Of a DNA stretch of 23,901 nt, positions 1-9,756 are shown one piece after another. The notes under the pieces were generated by a model that was not told where the DNA came from, did not search any database, and saw only the letters and a list, made by a program, of their open reading frames with translations. Source of the DNA: Mastigamoeba balamuthi (lineage: Eukaryota; Evosea; Mastigamoebida; Mastigamoebidae); assembly GCA_902651635.1 (NCBI GenBank), contig CACRSC010000147.1, forward strand, positions 1 through 23,901. Reading direction: 5' to 3'. Position 1 is the stretch's first letter; each line of letters begins with the position of its first letter. A program made the translations under genes and the position numbers.

Positions 1-730
1 GTTTTACTTTATCAATTTTAATTCCTATTGAAATTGATTTTGCTTTCGAAGTGTTCTGTGGAGATATTTTGGGTGAAGATATTTCTGGCGGATGAGGTGC
101 AGTTTGAGAGAGAGCCAGAGGACAAAGAGTGCTCACTGCTCATATGTCCAACGTTGCACCTTTGTGCCAATGTTCAGGAATGTGCACGAATGTGCTTGCG
201 GGAGGTGATAAAAAGTCAATTCCGACACGGGCCAGAAGAAGTCTGAGGGAGAATGAAAAAGTCTGCGGGATTGCATCTAATCCTGCACGCGGGATTGTGC
301 CTATAATAAGAATTCGGCATGAACTCAGAGTTGAACAGCGGACCTGATGGATATGAAACACACACTCTGCGAGTAGACTAAGAAGGAGGATTCAGAAGAA
401 TAGGAAGGCGAAGAGAATTTAAGGCGACCCAGAAGGAAGAGAAAGAGGAAGAAGATTATGAAGAGGTTTCAAACTGGTTACTGGGCACAGGTCAACTCTT
501 AATAAAAAAGATTTTCTTTGGCTGAAAAAAAGAAACCTCACTTTTCGCAACCTCTTTTTGGACCCCTCTAACTTTGTACAAAGATGTTTCTATTTTAGTA
601 ATTATTTCAATATCTGTGTTAGTAATCTAGGAGTTACAATATTTTAAGAAGAAAATAAAAGATATTTAGAGTGAAGATACAGAGGGTAATCTAGAATATC
701 TACTATAGAAATTTCTAAAAAGTTCTATTT
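1..730. other. AT-rich stretch without a clear gene
   Basis: No convincing gene is visible. The stretch is AT-rich, with an almost pure purine tract at about 378-470 on the plus strand. A plus-strand frame stays open for about 50 codons near 500-650 but has no start or recognisable motif. The first 60 bases resemble 8,690-8,740 in the AT-rich block (both contain CCTATTGAAATTG), which is too short to prove shared origin. Confidence 0.5.
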
Positions 731-805
731 CTATTGGAAACTGTAGAAACTACCTGTGGCCGATGGACTCATTGGCCACACTATTTGCGTAAGCGAATAG
801 AGCCT

Positions 806-1325
806 TTAGGCTGGATACCCATAGGGAGGAAATTTATTTCCCCCACCACCAGTGCGAGCTGTCCTGGAGGCACAAGCAGCCTTCACCTTGTAGTCCTTTT
901 TCTGGGGTGGCATCTGTTTTTTGGATCTCGTCTGTAGCAAAAATGGAAAACGTGCTTAGTTTATGATACTTATAAGAACATAACGACTCACAATATTAAT
1001 ATCGTAAATCCAATGATTTTCCCACTCTGGTTGAGGAGGAGATCTAATTTTATTCTCCCCTGTCCCCTTCACGGTGTGGTTCACCCTCCCCTCTGCGTGC
1101 AAAACCAGTGTATGCCCCGTGTTGGCCATGTAGTAGAGTCCCCACACCGGTGGTGGCAGCATTAGAGGTGTTTGGGATGGTTTGCAGCAAGCTTGGTCTC
1201 ACCTTGAGGTTGCAGGTGAAAATGATCTCCTGGTTTTCAAATCTGGGGGGAATGTAGGCAGAAAAGAGTTGAAGAGCCAAAATTTTGCCGTCCGATGCTC
1301 TAAATGACGTCATTTCAGTGTGCAA
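806..1325 (-). CDS. putative two-exon gene fragment, function unknown
   Basis: On the minus strand a coding-like block from about 1325 to 1203 ends at a strong donor (CTCAAG|GTGAGACC) and reads ...FENQEIIFTCNLK. After a 271-bp intron, an acceptor (TTGCTACAG) opens a last exon at 931. This gives a basic tail containing KKQMPPQKKDYK, ARTGGGGNK and PPYGYPA, then TAA at 806. An upstream block near 1380-1330 (ESENGELSRKV) is coding-like but ends in a TGA out of phase with the 1325 block, so either another intron or a frameshift separates them. The family is not recognised. It could be a host gene or a transposon relic. The splice signals are seen; the joining is inferred. Confidence 0.35.
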
Positions 1326-1440
1326 ACTCAGATCATGTCATTGTTCATCACTTTTCTGGAAAGCTCACCGTTCTCACTCTCCAGCTTAGAGGTGGTGAAT
1401 TATTGGTCACCTCTCCATACTTCCTCAACAGAGAATAATC

Positions 1441-1645
1441 GGGGCAGGTGATGTGGGTCTGCTACGCACCACTACAACAGACATCCTCCACTATATGCCA
1501 CTACATATGGGTCTGCTATGCACTGCTACAGACTTCCTCTGCTACACGCCACTGTGCACCTTCTGCTACATGCCTATGCATCTATGCTTCAGCTACAGTG
1601 CGTGGCAGAGGTCTGTGTAGTGGCATGTAGTGCACATTCTTCCAC
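1441..1645. repeat. CTGCTACA / CCACTACA word-repeat field
   Basis: About 200 bp are built from degenerate copies of short words such as CTGCTACA, CCACTACATATG and TGCCACT. The inverted form (GTAGTGGCATGTAGTGC) appears at the right end near 1617-1633. No fixed period is evident. Open frames across it (for example 1448-1630) are by-products of the repeats. It resembles in style, but not in wording, the repeat fields at 4,985-5,310, 7,735-7,935 and 15,058-17,490. Confidence 0.6.
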
Positions 1646-1667
1646 TACGAAATGATAACGTGATTGA

Positions 1668-1988
1668 TGTGAAGCCCTCATACCCGCTTACAACATTTTC
1701 AAAAGTAAAAACTGGATCCATGAAACAGATGAGTTTACAGAAGAGCAAACAGATTATGGACTACCACAAAAGAAAGGCGATGAATTGACAACTTACCTCA
1801 GATTGAAAGATAAATTCGAGAATACAACAACAGACGAAATAATCAAAAAAGGTAATGGCAAAATCACGAAATGGGAAACGAGGACAGATAACATTATCAA
1901 AGAAATCAGGTAAGACTGAGAAGAACCTGAACCAGTGTTTGCTCAAACTGAACTCGGTCAGCAAATCAGTAATATTAAAAGCAAATGA
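1668..1988 (+). pseudogene. AT-rich coding remnant, unknown protein
   Basis: A plus-strand frame runs open from 1668 to 1910 with Lys/Glu/Thr-rich sequence (YNIFKSKNWIHETDEF, TTDEIIKKG). It then meets TAA (1911) and TGA (1917) and continues in the same frame for about 22 codons (EEPEPVFAQTELGQQ) to a final TGA at 1986-1988. Codon use is A/T-rich, unlike the neighbouring GC-rich genes and like the viral-type block at 8.1-14.5 kb. No start codon is visible. ATCAG|GTAAGA at the first stop also resembles a splice donor, so an exon is an alternative. The family is not recognised. Confidence 0.4.
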
Positions 1989-2026
1989 AAAAGAAAGTCA
2001 AGATTGATTTAAAAGATGGACATACC

Positions 2027-2164
2027 TCATTTATATTGGATTTCAACTAACCGTAAACAAACTTTTAACATTTTGATAACTAGTAATCTCTCATAAGGAA
2101 CAAGACCGCGATATATTTTCCCTGTATCATTATTTTTAATTCTTGGATATTGATGAAGAACCTG
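2027..2164 (-). pseudogene. AT-rich C-terminal coding remnant, unknown protein
   Basis: On the minus strand 45 codons are open down to a TGA at 2029-2027. They read like a natural protein end (NNDTGKIYRGLVPYERLL, then VIKMLKVCLRLVE). A TGA at 2167-2165 closes the frame on the upstream side. Other minus frames further upstream (about 2,165-2,260) also look coding, which suggests frameshifts in an older gene. Codon use is A/T-rich as in the viral-type block. No family is recognised. Confidence 0.4.
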
Positions 2165-2464
2165 TCATAAGAAAACTATCCACAAACGTATTTTGGTTTG
2201 AATTTCCAACGAATGTCAGTTTTTCTGAACTTATCATTTTTATATTTCACTTCCTGAATTGATTCGGTTGGTCTAGTTTCAATTGAACTTTTGTACTGAT
2301 GTCATTAATCTACCTATTTTTGCATACAAGAGGCATTCATTTATAAGATGTGTATATGTTTAGAGCATTGAAATGCAATGATAATTACATGCAGGCTGAA
2401 TGGATATGAGGCTTTAAAAAGAGGTCTCGTTTTAGACCTTAATGTTAATTCATACAACAAAAAA
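2165..2464. other. AT-rich island, no intact gene
   Basis: This stretch continues the AT-rich composition of the preceding remnants up to a sharp change of base composition at about 2,465, where the Helitron-like frame begins. A plus-strand frame near 2,398-2,460 (NGYEALKRGLVLDLNVNSYN) looks coding but has no start and runs on into the Helitron region. Nothing else can be supported. Confidence 0.45.
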
Positions 2465-3880
2465 TCAATGCTCAGGGGAACTATGAATGTCATTCATGGT
2501 GTTTTTGAAATTTGCTCTGTATATATATTGCAATATCCTGAACAGTAATTGCTCAACGAGACATCCTGTTGCAAAGGTGCCCTGGACGCTGGCCTGCGTC
2601 CCCTCCCAGAGCTCACAGGGCTGCCAGCATGGACAGGCGACCTCAGTCCACACAGAAGCAGCAGCAGCAGCAGTATCAGCCGTATGGTCGTACCTCGCAG
2701 CCAGGCCCTCGGTGTTCAGGCTTCCACTGAAGTTGATCCCGCATGCATGGTGGCGCAGTTCCTGTGTTTTGAGGGATGCAATCATACCATCAGATGCTGC
2801 TGGCCCTGGCAGCTGGTTGGGAATGTCAGGCTGGGAATCATATTTCTCTGGATTTCCCGCTGCCCCTGGCAGTTTGAGTCGGTTTCCACTGAGAGGCTTC
2901 TGGTCCTTGCTTATGTAATAGTCCTGGATATTCAGCAATACTTCCCTTCCCCTGGGCGAAACCGTCTTCCTCCGTGCCTGCCAATCAGCCCACAGTGCCC
3001 TCGTTGGCTTTCCCGTTTGCTGGTCCACGTCCCTGATGTCCCTGATGATCCTGAAGGGAACAAACAGCACCAGTGCGATCTTTGCATATGGATCCCTTGC
3101 CTGTGCAACCTGCTCGGTCACCTCTGCATCTGAGCCCTCCTGGCATGATCTGAGATCTGGCATTCTCTCTTCAACAAACTTGGGGATCCTCTTGTGCATC
3201 CCAAACATGTCCTGTCCCTGTGCTGCCTCTGCTTCCTCGTTCCTATCAGCAAACTGATCCTCCTCCATTGCACTGTGGGGCTGCAGCTCTACCCACTCAT
3301 ACAGGGATTGGTCTGCCTGGTCCCTGCTGACATACTTGAACAGCAGTGAGGACGTCTTGATTTTGGCTGCAGGGTCAACTGAGTAGACTGTCTCTGTCTG
3401 GTCGTCTGCCATGGATGTGAATGCACTAAGGGGCCTGAGGGAGACTGTTACAAACTCGTGGCTGCTTCCCCTTCCACTGCCATTGAGCAGGTAGAATGCT
3501 GCCTCTTGGTTGGAGATCATGACCGTGCTCTCCTTGCTCAGCAACATCCCAGCCAGCATCATCCTGCCTGCTGCTGCCCTGTCAAAGCCACTTCTCATGG
3601 CCTCGAGTGTAGACTCCTGCTCACTTGTCATTGCCCCATCTGGAACGCCCTTGGCTTTCATCTGCTCGATTGCATCGATCTGGGCCCTGTATTTCTCCTC
3701 CATCTTGGTGAATCTCTCGATTGCCTTCTTGGCCGGGATGTCAAACTCCTCTGGTGACTTCATGATGTATCTGATGCAGTAGTACACAGCATTTGGGGCA
3801 CCCCCAAGGGTCAGAACACGAATGTCGTGATTGCACCGGAACAGGAATGCAATGGCCAGGTTGTGGCAGTTGATGTACAC
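2465..3880 (-). pseudogene. Helitron-like helicase-associated region, largest open frame (471 codons)
   Basis: This is the longest open frame of the Helitron relic. Its first codon is GTG and lies inside the conserved block, so it is not a real start. Residues 4-41 hold NCHNLAIAFLFRCNHDI and NAVYYCIRYIMK, the typical block before the helicase in Helitron polyproteins. Residues 125-150 (QEAAFYLLNG, SSHEFVTVSLRP) match the conserved E-x-x-x-x-LLG...S..FV-like segment. Residues 263-325 (YAKIALVLFVPFR, LLNIQDYY) match the later conserved block. From about residue 330 the similarity fades into low-complexity sequence with an alanine run (about 2,655-2,675). The frame ends at 2,465 without Walker A or B motifs. 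The fragment is probably not functional. Confidence 0.6.
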
Positions 3881-4916
3881 GCTCCCAACAGTCCTCCATC
3901 ACCCAATTTCCATCATCATCCCTCACGAACCCTGACTCTCCAACAGGAATCCGTGGCATGTTGAACCTGCATGACAATTCCCAGTCTGCTTCTTCTTGAA
4001 ACACGTCTCTGTGTGGTTCCAGCTGTGCACCAGTGCTGCCAGCTGAACCAACCCGATTTGGAACTCGTAGAGCAGTCTCTCTGATTTGTCTGCCCCCTGG
4101 ACTCGAATGAATGTAGGAACATTCCCCACAAACTCGGCAATCATCTTCTGAAGTGTATCCTCCAGCCTGGCATAGCTCTCCCTTTCTGCATCCGTGCTTG
4201 CTTGCATCTGCTACAGCTGAGTGCATACCTGGGCAATGCCATCGATCTCCTGTGCATTCCTCTTCATCATCTGTGCTTTGACTGCAATGCACTCGATCAG
4301 AAGTTAGGCAACATACCCCCTGGCCTCTCTGAGGATCTCCGTCACGGTGAGTCTGCCCTTGCATGACTGGCACTCCAACAGCTGGGGCTCTGGGTCACTT
4401 CTCCTCTGCCTCTGGGACACTCGGCTCAAATCATCTGGCAGTTTCTGCTTGCCCACCACGGCCCTCTCCAGTCTGTCAATGAAGCAGGAAGCAGGGGCAC
4501 CGCATTTCTGGAATGGCCTGTCATGGGGATTGAGTGTGGATAATGTCTGAGTCACAGAGGCGTTAGACATTTGCTGTGTTCTCGTGGAGCTGATGAGTGA
4601 GAGAGCTGACCTCCAGAACAAGCTTCTCTTCCTCTGTGGCATATTCTCATTGGGGTGCATGGCCAAGGTCGCCACACTCCAGTTCAAGGACGTCACACAC
4701 TATGGTGATAAGGAGGTGTACAACATTGTTTTGATGCGCTGCAAGACAAGGAGGACGAGTGTGCAGAATGCTGTGACATGGGCAAACGTGTGCTTGATGA
4801 CAATCCAGAGGCAGCTGGACTTATTCTGGTCCTCTGTCAGCACAAGGAGCCACATTGCCCAGTTGGTAGTCATGAAGTATGTGTTGGGTAATACCCTTCA
4901 GATGTCAAACCCCTGA
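2465..4916 (-). mobile_element. decayed Helitron-type element (Rep/helicase-like polyprotein fragment)
   Basis: Minus-strand coding pieces in several frames line up in the order of the Helitron_like_N to PIF1-type polyproteins. At about 4,820-4,690 is a region like the N-terminal block (VLQRIKTMLYTSL). At about 4,140-3,960 lies the H...H...C motif before the conserved Cys (LVHSWNHTETCFKKKQT), followed in the next frame by CRFNMPRIP and then INCHNLAIAFLFRCNHDI. The HUH nickase motif expected between the first two pieces is not visible. The PIF1/RecD-like helicase expected after the last piece is absent, since AT-rich DNA starts at 2,465. At least three frame changes and several stops show that it is defective. 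Family placement rests on recognised motif order, not on a search. Confidence 0.65.
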
Positions 4917-4984
4917 TCGATGGTCAGAGAGCACCACAGCTATTGCTGCATAGACAGTAGGTCGCCCAGCAAACCATGTGAAAA

Positions 4985-5310
4985 TTTGCAATGGTTTTGC
5001 AGCTTTGCAGCATGGGCGTCCTCATCTATGGAACCATCATTTGCAGAGCCCTGCAAGGTCTCGTAGTCCTCTGCAAATATGAGATGTTCCTGAGTGTTTC
5101 CTTCCCGTTTCTTGTTGCTGTGCTGCCAAATGGCACATGTTGTTTTGCAGGTCGCAGAAAAATCACCAGTTGGTCCTGCAAAGCTGTCCTCTGCACTGCA
5201 AAGTCTCGCAGTACCCAAGCAAGCCTTTGCAGTTTAACTCTGCATGGTGAAACCACGTAAACAGTGCTGTGAAGGGACACAGCAGAGCTGACAGCTCTGC
5301 AAAAATGCTG
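4985..5310. repeat. CTGCAAAG / CTTTGCAG word-repeat field
   Basis: About 300 bp are unusually dense in CTGCAAA, CTTTGCAG, CTGCACTGCAAAG and TGCTGT words in both orientations, giving many small palindromes around TGCA. No fixed period or open gene is evident; short frames on both strands here have no protein-like features. The organisation parallels the other word-repeat fields in this window. Confidence 0.55.
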
Positions 5311-5407
5311 TAATGCAAAGTGAAAGTTCAGGCCGTGTTTTTCACTGCCAATTTCCTTCTTAAGGAAGGTTCACCTGCTGGCACTGGAAGTGTCAGACAC
5401 ATTCAGT

Positions 5408-5674
5408 ATGCAGCAGGCAGGGGTTGTAACAGGGATCATGCAGCTGATAATGGCCAGCCAGGTGAGATCATCTGCATGGGACATGTGTGTATGACCAGTG
5501 CTTCCTGGGCTTGAGTTGAAGTTTGTGACAAGGTCATATGATCTTCTTTTTGGCACGAAGATGCTGCTGCTTGACGTGGAGGTGCTGCACATTGTGAGAG
5601 GCATCAATGACATGGCACTGATGAAGTACAGTGACACAGTCCCAATGAAGCTGCTGGACACAACTGCCCATTAA
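5408..5674 (+). CDS. small putative spliced gene, unknown function
   Basis: A plus-strand reading with good codon pattern begins at ATG 5408 (MQQAGVVTGIMQ...), reaches CAG|GTGAGA at 5461/5462 after 18 codons, and resumes after GAG at 5515. The 54-bp gap has a canonical donor, weak acceptor and phase 0. The second part (LKFVTRSYDLLFGTK, then LLLDVEVLHIVRGIND) runs to TAA at 5672-5674, giving about 70 residues. A 54-bp gap with canonical ends also occurs at 16,398-16,451, so tiny introns are plausible here. No domain is recognised. It may be an exon pair of a longer gene or a transposon remnant. Confidence 0.35.
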
Positions 5675-5957
5675 GGCCGTGCCAACTGAGGGTGTGAGGA
5701 ATGTGGCCATGACAGAGTTATGGAACTGAATGAACCAAATGACTGTCACTGGGATGTTATCAGTGTTGCTGGTTCAATGAGTTTCTGATTGTGTTGCATG
5801 TGGCTCCGGAAGACCTCTATGAAGTATCTCCACTTGCCCTCATGCACTGCCCCCTAAGCAGTCATGCCCATGAACAGACCAACGTGAATTTGCAACCAGA
5901 ACACTGCATGACTTCACTCATGCTTGGCAAGTCTCCACATCCACATAAGCACATTTT

Positions 5958-6188
5958 GTGCCCATTTGCATGTGTTTGTTCAAGTCCCAGGAAGGAATTC
6001 CACTTGGTCTGTCAATGTGCCATGAGGTCACGCAGGTCGTGGTACGGCAGCTTGCACTGTCCAACCCAGATGACAACATGGGGCATGGTCTACGTGCTAC
6101 TGGTGCCACGCTCATGGTTGACCACGGCAGTGTTATGAAAACACTAGATCTGCCATCGTTAAAGGCACACGCACAGCGCGCACCTTAG
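5958..6188 (+). CDS. possible tyrosine-recombinase C-terminal fragment
   Basis: The 76-codon plus-strand frame contains VVVRQLALSNPDDNMGHGLR followed by ATGATLMVDHG at residues 27-57. The H-G-L-R-A-T-x-A-T-x-M arrangement with His43 and Arg46 resembles the catalytic H-x-x-R box of tyrosine recombinases, as in Crypton and DIRS-type transposons and phage integrases. The final active-site Tyr and the earlier Arg box are not found nearby, and the expected GH(x) partner after the box is missing. If the reading is right, this is an inactive fragment. Similarity by chance in a GC-rich frame cannot be excluded. Confidence 0.25.
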   Translation: MPICMCLFKSQEGIPLGLSMCHEVTQVVVRQLALSNPDDNMGHGLRATGATLMVDHGSVMKTLDLPSLKAHAQRAP

Positions 6189-6509
6189 AAGCAAAGAACC
6201 AGAGAAATGCTGCAATCAGTGTTTGCCGAATTTTGAATTGAGCTTTTTGCATTATGATTTCAGGTCTGTATGAATTCAACAGCATTTTCACCGTTTGTTC
6301 TCTGCCTCTTTTTGGTGGAAGGGCCGTTCCTTATACTTCTCCGTTTCTGCCCATGGGAGAGCCAGCAATGCAGCGGGGATGGTGGGCGAGCGAAGACATA
6401 GCACTGAGCTCACACGCACCCCGTGTCACACAGGTATCATGCTCTTCTGGATGAAGAGTACCTTGACCTCACGTATGGTGGAAGCATCACTGAGATTGTG
6501 CTCCACACC

Positions 6510-7166
6510 TCATCTGATCTCGCCCTCCATCTTTGTCCATGTTCCATTGTCACGGAACGTGACTGGAACACCCCTCAGCACATGCTGTGCCACGGAGCTG
6601 TTCAGGGCATTAAGGCTAGTGGTGCTAAGGCCCGCATCAGCATGGCTCTGCCACAGTGTGGCCCGGACCACAACGGAGATGTCCAGGTCACGGATGTCAC
6701 TGATGATCATGTAGCACGTGACCAGGTCCAAGATCACTGAGAAAATGTGGCGCACCGAGTAGATGCCCGACACGACTGCCATTCCAACAAAGAGGGGATG
6801 CTCGTCTGCGACGTGAGCACGCTTCTCAATGATGGCGCGAGCACTCTCATCAAGCACGAACCCCAGCGCACGCACGACTGTCACGACGACGTCCCTCCTG
6901 TGTACCCTGTGCATTACGGTGCTGGTGAGTCCGAATAGGTCGTCCATCTCCAAGCCGGAGAGATCGTTGTTCACAAGGAGGGACTGCTCGAGAATGCGCA
7001 GTGCATGCACTCCCTGACTGTTGGCAGCCATATCCACAGCGACCACCTCGTACAGTGTACCGGGGAGGCACTGTGCAACATTCCTCAGGGCGGTCAGCTT
7101 CATGAGGTGGTCTCCGCTCTCCTTGACCCCGAGGAAACACAATGTGACTTGAGTAGTGGCACGCAT
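6510..7166 (-). CDS. hypothetical protein or long exon, 218 codons
   Basis: This minus-strand frame has strong G/C preference at third positions and a balanced protein-like composition. It contains TLYEVVAVDMAANSQGVHAL, VVVTVVRALGFVLDESAR, then GIYSVRHIFSVILDLVTCY and SDIRDLDISVVVRATLW. It ends with TGA at 6510-6512. The hydrophobic stretch in the middle third could be a buried helix or one membrane segment. The ATG at 7166 lies just after a GTAAGG-like donor on the same strand, so the 5' end may be an exon boundary rather than a true start. No family is recognised. The overlapping plus-strand frames are weaker and were judged shadows. Confidence 0.5.
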   Translation of the reverse strand: MRATTQVTLCFLGVKESGDHLMKLTALRNVAQCLPGTLYEVVAVDMAANSQGVHALRILEQSLLVNNDLSGLEMDDLFGLTSTVMHRVHRRDVVVTVVRALGFVLDESARAIIEKRAHVADEHPLFVGMAVVSGIYSVRHIFSVILDLVTCYMIISDIRDLDISVVVRATLWQSHADAGLSTTSLNALNSSVAQHVLRGVPVTFRDNGTWTKMEGEIR

Positions 7167-7383
7167 ACCTTACCATTCTCACAGCAGAGAGATCAGCGCA
7201 ATGCAGGGGTGCTTTTCATCTTGCTCCACCACAGCATTGCTCCACAGTGTGGACACCTCTTGCTCATCGTGCCAATGCTGTAGTACTGCCCAGCCCTTGG
7301 ATTTGCTCCAACAAACATGAGGCATGACCTCTGTACTGCAGCAATACAAACAACTCCAGGATGCATGCCACATCCCACTGCTG

Positions 7384-8104
7384 TGAGAGTGAAGTCTGGC
7401 AGATGTGATGTCTATCGTGCTTCATCTGTTTCATTCCTTAGAGAGTTCGCTTGCATGCTTACTTTTCCATTCACTCACATGTCCGTTTGAGTGTGGGCAT
7501 CACCTTGCACGTTCCATTGTGCTGGCCCGTCCATCGCCACTGGCATGCTAGTGGAAAATCCAGTCAGCATTGCACTCCAATGGGTGATGCTGATCGGGAG
7601 TTCAGCCTGAGGAGTGTGTGTATCAGGTAGACAGCACACCTCTTGACATGTGTTTCTTGAGCAATGGCTTGTCAGGCACAACCTCTGTCCTCATGGCTGC
7701 CAGTGGCACTTGAAGACCAGCAGTTTCACGGCCATGTTTTAGGGAAGCAGACCTCAAGCAGTGCAGCAGATTACTGCAACAGCCATTGGTCGGCTCTTCA
7801 AGCTCTGCCAGCTTGCAACAGACTGCCGCACACCCCAGACACATTACCTTCCTGAAGTCCAGCATTTTTTTTGCTTTGCAACAGAAATCTGGTTGCTGTG
7901 CATTGCAACAGCTGCTATGCAACAGAAACAGACAACTCAAACATATCTCTTTCTACTAAGAATGCAAGCTCCCCTCGAGCAAGAGCTCGGCATCTGATCC
8001 AAGAGTGGTGCCCACTTCATCTGACCCCATCACACCTTGTCGCATGCCCGTGCTGCTCTGGGCCGATGCACATTGAGAGCTCCGACTCGCCTGTGATCAC
8101 AATA
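7384..8104. other. non-coding GC-rich stretch with GCAACAG words
   Basis: No frame here has convincing protein character. Between about 7,735 and 7,935 the words GCAACAG and CTGTTGC recur (GCAACAGCCATTGG, TTGCAACAGACTGC, TTGCAACAGAAATC, ATTGCAACAGCTGC, ATGCAACAGAAAC), again a local word-repeat field. The stretch ends at the base-composition break near 8,105. Confidence 0.5.
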
Positions 8105-8221
8105 TTCAAGGGGGCAAATGTCTTTAATTATTTCACGTTCTATAATATCCTTTATAGAAGTGTTTGCAATTCTACCATCTGGACTTTGGATGATTTCATA
8201 CATATAAAAATTGTTATCCAT
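8105..8221 (-). pseudogene. 5' end of a viral-type gene cut at the host junction
   Basis: From ATG at 8221 the minus strand reads MDNNFYMYEIIQSPDGR, then IANTSIKDIIEREIIKDICP, in A/T-rich codons. At about 8,105 the frame passes into GC-rich host DNA and becomes Arg/Ala-rich before a stop at 8030. The sequence upstream of the ATG is nearly pure A/T, as expected for a viral promoter. The gene therefore appears to have lost everything after about 40 codons at the insertion boundary. The protein family is not recognised. Confidence 0.5.
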
Positions 8222-8804
8222 AATTATAATATAAAGAAATATAATTTTTTCTGAATTATATTTATATATACATATGCCTTGTAATATTTTAATTTCAAAC
8301 CAATTTTGAATAAAGACAATTTGCCCCGAGAAGTAACATCAGAGGACATCAAAACATTTCTTTGTTTATCCGAGAAATGTAATTTATAAATTTAAATTAT
8401 TATGAATAATTCAGAAAGAAGTTTGGTGTATTAATACAAAAACAAAGAAGCAATTTCTGTTAAGAGTAAACTCAGATATAAGCAGAAAAACCTTAAAAAA
8501 TAATGATTCAGAAGACAAAAGCACACTCCCCAGACTTGCATCAACTTTCATTCTTATATTCGATTAAAATATTTAACTCAAAATATTTTTAGAAAGAGAA
8601 TATCCTTCATTCATTTATATATGTCACATTCAGATGATTATCAAAATGAAGTCTTCTTTTACTTTAATTTTCTTTTAATAAAACCAGTTCCTCGAGTTCT
8701 CTTAGAACCTATTGAAATTGCTCTCTGGGTTTCGTCAAGTCAATGATTAATTCATATAAATAATCGGTAAATACATTCATGGAGGTTAGCAATTTATCCC
8801 GCAT
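8222..8804 (+). pseudogene. AT-rich coding remnants
   Basis: Two plus-strand pieces lie in the same frame. One at 8,300-8,389 reads LPREVTSEDIKTFLCLSEKC. The other, from ATG 8,621 to TGA 8,744-8,746, reads MSHSDDYQNEVFFYF and VPRVLLEPIEIALWV. Several stops separate them, so this is probably one decayed gene. A short minus-strand alternative over the second piece (ETQRAISIGSKRTRGTGF) also looks like a basic protein tail. The direction is therefore not settled. No family is recognised. Confidence 0.3.
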
Positions 8805-9309
8805 TTGTTATATAATATAATAATTTTTCGAAATATACTTAAAGAAATAAATATATATCATATTATTATTATTAATGGCGACTTTCCAGAAACCAACAGT
8901 GAAGCACCGAATAACAGACTAACCTCAAAGATTGACTCATCGAAAATGCTGAGAGAGTTTGGGATAAAACCAAAGACAGAAATCATAATTTTAAATGAAT
9001 GGATATGAAATACGAGGACCTTTACAATTTCTTTAAAGACAGAAACCTAATTCACAATACAGATGAATTCGAAGAAGTGAAAGTCGACAATCTTGAAACT
9101 GAGAAAAATATTTTGAAGAGAATTCTATCTGATAAAGCTTTATGCAAAAAGTTAATGAGCAAACTTAGAATGATGCAAATAAGTGAGAAGGCCAAAAAGA
9201 TAATTAAGAATGAGGAAGAATTCCAAAGAGAAGAACACCTACAGAAGAAATCAAGGACCTAAATATTAAAAAACAAATTATGAAAAAATTTGAAGAACTT
9301 TTCGACTAA
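8805..9309 (+). pseudogene. Lys/Glu-rich viral-type gene with two frameshifts
   Basis: Three plus-strand frames join into one reading. The first is ...SSKMLREFGIKPKTEIIILN up to a stop at about 9,006-9,008. The second runs from about 8,999 to 9,225 (MKYEDLYNFFKDRNLI, SDKALCKKLMSKLRMMQISE). The third covers about 9,215-9,309 (PKRRTPTEEIKDLNIKKQ, then MKKFEELFD and TAA). Frame changes lie near 9,000 and 9,220. The product would be highly charged and helical, possibly coiled-coil. No family is recognised. The low GC and single-exon layout match the rest of the block. Confidence 0.45.
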
Positions 9310-9756
9310 ATCACTTGTAGTTGTTCCCTTGTATACAATGCAGAAACAATTTTATTTGTTTCTACATTTTTAATTTGATAGAGAGAAGGATTATTCGGTT
9401 CAAATAATGGTACTTCCTTTTGTATACTTCCTCCACAGATGGCAAATTATAGAAATGGATATATTAGATTATCTTTACATTATAAAATGAACAAATAATG
9501 ATGCTGGCTGATCGTTTCATATATGAATGTTTTTAACGAAATTATCGAAGATGAAACACTGGTTATTAACCATATAAATGAAATTAAAATGATAATAGAT
9601 TAAAAAACTTAGAACTTGTGACTAAATCATAAAATACAAAAAAAGCAACGCATAAATCTACCAAACCAAGAATTCCTAAAAATGTGAAGGCAAACCAATT
9701 GATGCAGATGACTATATTGAATTTTAATCAAAAGAAAAACTAAATGCTGTCAATGG
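9310..9756. other. AT-rich intergenic stretch with a tiny ORF
   Basis: A 26-codon plus-strand ORF (9,523-9,603, MNVFNEIIEDETLVINHINE...) is intact but too short to judge. A further coding-like scrap lies near 9,640-9,745 (THKSTKPRIPKNVKANQL). Nothing else is supported. Confidence 0.35.

Noticed and set aside
2549-3133. Plus-strand frames opposite the Helitron-like region
   Set aside because: They are antisense shadows of a recognisable minus-strand protein.
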